DNA from: Tissierellia bacterium
GTDB lineage: Bacteria > Bacillota > Clostridia > Tissierellales > Peptoniphilaceae
Length of the DNA stretch: 64,000 nt
Reading direction: 5' to 3'
Assembly (NCBI GenBank): GCA_030537855.1
Contig: JAUNVD010000001.1
Span: 62,387-126,386 of the forward strand
The position numbers were made by a program, and so were the translations under genes. A model generated the notes under the pieces. That model did not search any database. It was not told the origin of the DNA and worked only from the letters and a program-made list of their open reading frames with translations. Positions 61,970 to 64,000 of this stretch are shown here, piece after piece (within the stretch, counting starts at the first letter, position 1; each line of letters opens with the position of its first letter).

Positions 61970-62531
61970 AGATTCCTCCTATCGTGTACCAAGTTTGAAT
62001 TAAAATTAAAGTTATTTTAAAGAATGAGAGTAAATTTATTTTCATGGGGTTTTTATTTTCTTTACGAACTAAAATCAGATACTAAAATTTAGAAATAAAA
62101 CATACCATTTTATCAATAAAGAATTAAAAAGGATGGAGTACTTTTCGAAAAAAATTAAGAAATCCAATGGTAAAGTATTATAAATGGAGTTTAAGTAATG
62201 TATTGATAAAAAGATTTTGTAATTATAAATTTTATCCTTAAAAGACTTATACTAATCATGGTGTTTTATATTATGATAAGATTATTACGAAGTTGATGAT
62301 ATAAGATAACAGGTAGAAGCCATCTTATAGTAGACAAGAAATTTAAAAATATAAGTATACTGACGGTTTTCATTTTATTATAATTATATTTTACCATAAA
62401 AAAAAGTACCAAAGCCAGTTTTTTATATTGGATTTAGTACTTTTTTAAATTTTTAACAGGATTTTATGTTAATTCTACAAAAATTGAAATGTAAAAATTT
62501 TATTCTTTTCTCCGAGAGATGATATATTCAT
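61970..62531. other. Intergenic region
   Basis: About 560 bp, AT-rich. It contains only the nhaC terminator at its distal part (62399-62446) and probably the promoter for the BKACE gene, which I cannot place with confidence. No ORF or repeat seen. Confidence 0.45.
62399..62446 (-). terminator. Terminator of the distal nhaC
   Basis: AAAAAGTAC (62401-62409) pairs with GTACTTTTT (62437-62445) with a further AAA/TTT inside, and an A run (T on the minus strand) at the end. Confidence 0.7.
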
Positions 62532-63941
62532 TCAGTCTAAGAAATCCTGTCTCCCTATACCAAAAACCATAGAGATAAACATTACGACTAACATGATATA
62601 AGAATAAAAGACATAAGGCATTACATCAATTGCACTTAAGGGAGCAGCTGAATCAGCTGCAAAACCTAAAGTATAAATCATGGCTGGAGTCCAAGGTAAA
62701 CAATAGACCAAAGTATTTGATGTAGCATCCATTAAATTAGCTGTTCTATAGGGACTTATACCATGTTTTTCGGATAGTGGTTTAGCAAAAGAAGCTCCAA
62801 CTGTAAGTATAGCAGGTGCATTTAGTCCCATTAAGGCGGATAGAATAATTACCATTAAAGTAATAGTTAATTCGGCAGAAAATGGTGTTTTGGCAACTTT
62901 TCCTAATGCTTCTAACAATTTAATATCTCCTTCTCCTTGCCGCATAATAGAAATAGATCCAAAAAGAAGTAAAGCGAGGATACAAACCTGTAACATAGAA
63001 CTTATTCCTGAATATAAAACTCCATCAACAACTCTGTCCAAACCTTCTCCATGAATTGATATAATTCCTGGTACTTCAGGATTGGCAACATCAATTTGTA
63101 TAAAATCAAAAAGATGAAAAAATAGTCCTGTAATTATACTAAGTACAGTTCCTATTGTAGTTCCTATAATGATATCGCCTGTTTTTATTGCGACGTAAAT
63201 AGTAATTGCAACAGGAATAAACATAAATAAAGTATTGGGATTGTAACTAAATTCCTTATTTATACTTTCAACAGTTTCTCCTTTGAAAATACCAAATAAA
63301 ATGATGGCTAAAATAACTCCTGCCGAAGCTGTTAAAGCATACTTTAAGCGGGAACGTACGACACCTGGGACATCAACACCTTGAGAAGTTGCTGAACAAA
63401 TAGTTGTATCTGACACAGGTGCTAGATTATCGCCAAAAGCAGCTCCCGATATAATTACACCGGCAAGTAGTCCTGGATGAACTCCAAGAGATACTCCTGC
63501 AGGATAAAGAACGCCCATACCAGCAGCTATAGTACCAAAGCCCGTACCTGAAGCTGTGGCAAAAACGGCTGAAGCAATAAAAGTAATGATTGTAAAAAAG
63601 GTTCCACTAACTCCAAAGCTAGAAGCAAGTCCTGCAACCCCATTGGCAAGGCCGGATTCCCTTAAAACTCTTGAAAACACACCTGCAAATATCCAGCATA
63701 CTACTGGTATAATAGCTTCTCGACTAGCCATACCTGAAATAATCGCATTTGCATAAGCTTCTTTATCCTTTGCTAAGAAAAATGTTAATAGCAAAGCGGA
63801 AAAAGCAGGAACCCATAATGCTCCATCAGAAATGGAACCATAGAAAAAAGTAAATGTAATGATGAGAATTAGAAAGATTAAAAATGGAGTAAAAGAAACC
63901 CATTCTCCTCCATAAAATTCTAACTTATTATTGTTATTCAT
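62532..63941 (-). CDS. nhaC: NhaC-family antiporter, distant subtype
   Basis: 469 residues with about twelve helices. The family region reads GTGFGTIAAGMGVL and SGAAFGDNLAPVSDTTICSA, clearly different from the other two NhaC proteins in the window. This subtype includes amino-acid or organic-acid exchangers as well as Na+/H+ antiporters. AGGAGG precedes the ATG. The gene reads towards the BKACE gene but a terminator lies between, so they are probably separate transcripts. Confidence 0.88.
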   Translation of the reverse strand: MNNNNKLEFYGGEWVSFTPFLIFLILIITFTFFYGSISDGALWVPAFSALLLTFFLAKDKEAYANAIISGMASREAIIPVVCWIFAGVFSRVLRESGLANGVAGLASSFGVSGTFFTIITFIASAVFATASGTGFGTIAAGMGVLYPAGVSLGVHPGLLAGVIISGAAFGDNLAPVSDTTICSATSQGVDVPGVVRSRLKYALTASAGVILAIILFGIFKGETVESINKEFSYNPNTLFMFIPVAITIYVAIKTGDIIIGTTIGTVLSIITGLFFHLFDFIQIDVANPEVPGIISIHGEGLDRVVDGVLYSGISSMLQVCILALLLFGSISIMRQGEGDIKLLEALGKVAKTPFSAELTITLMVIILSALMGLNAPAILTVGASFAKPLSEKHGISPYRTANLMDATSNTLVYCLPWTPAMIYTLGFAADSAAPLSAIDVMPYVFYSYIMLVVMFISMVFGIGRQDFLD

Positions 63942-64000
63942 AATATCCTCCTTATATAATGTATTTAGGTTGTTAAAGGTAACCTATAAACCTTTATCGA

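Overview
The window reads as a chromosome segment of an AT-rich, anaerobic, Gram-positive Firmicute (Clostridia or Tissierellia type). The signs are strong AGGAGG-type ribosome binding sites with frequent TTG starts, a 2,4-diaminopentanoate dehydrogenase (Stickland-type ornithine fermentation), a four-subunit 2-oxoacid:ferredoxin oxidoreductase, a beta-keto acid cleavage enzyme, three NhaC-type antiporters and Gram-positive style LexA and BirA boxes. No phage, transposase, CRISPR array or rRNA was seen. The species cannot be named from the sequence alone.

Layout. 1-7.2 kb (+, with two - genes at 2.55-3.49 kb): end of a MATE exporter, an Mrp-type Fe-S carrier ATPase and two small unknown proteins; an HMA protein and a HAD phosphatase; ord; a methyltransferase; and a LexA-box-controlled dinB with a PaaI-like thioesterase. 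7.2-12.3 kb (-): a GntR regulator - DUF1648 protein - PLDc_N protein - ABC ATPase - ABC permease operon joined by ATGA overlaps, then nhaC. 12.8-14.7 kb: two drug/metabolite-type transporters facing each other. 15.1-18.4 kb (-): 2-oxoacid:ferredoxin oxidoreductase operon led by an uncharacterised P-loop ATPase. 18.5-26.9 kb (-): a nitroreductase, and a complete galactose operon mglB-mglA-mglC-mutarotase-galT-galK-galE. 27-30.8 kb: MBL-fold hydrolase, HtrA protease, Rrf2 regulator, SLH-domain protein.

30.9-32.98 kb is the strangest part: a tRNA-Ala(GGC) gene on the minus strand, a 191-bp sequence repeated twice with a 226-bp period immediately upstream of it (the second copy carrying 11 nt of the tRNA 5' part), a small coding remnant, a lipoprotein alpha/beta hydrolase, and an inverted 26-nt 3' tRNA fragment just behind that gene. 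It looks like a rearrangement scar or islet at a tRNA locus.

33-46.6 kb (mostly +): a DUF3139-like protein, a frameshifted VanZ gene, an nhaC-ureohydrolase pair, a transglutaminase-like exported protein (-), secA, prfB with its programmed +1 frameshift, tex, an amidohydrolase, a DUF445 protein and a GNAT acetyltransferase. 46.6-49.2 kb (-): bioY-bioD-bioA under a BirA operator. 49.4-52.6 kb (+): serine-biosynthesis-like aminotransferase - serA - DUF1015. 52.7-59.8 kb: TraB-family protein, a truncated histidine kinase, MgtC, a TetR regulator divergent from a P1B metal ATPase, and a second MATE exporter. 59.9-63.9 kb (-): zinc alcohol dehydrogenase + beta-keto acid cleavage enzyme, then a third, more distant NhaC.

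Together the genes suggest an amino-acid and galactose fermenting anaerobe that uses ferredoxin-linked oxoacid oxidation and sodium-coupled transport. Most genes are ordinary housekeeping or metabolic genes. The best candidates for something undescribed are the repeat/tRNA locus at 31 kb, the ATPase linked to the oxoacid oxidoreductase, and the NhaC-linked catabolic pairs.
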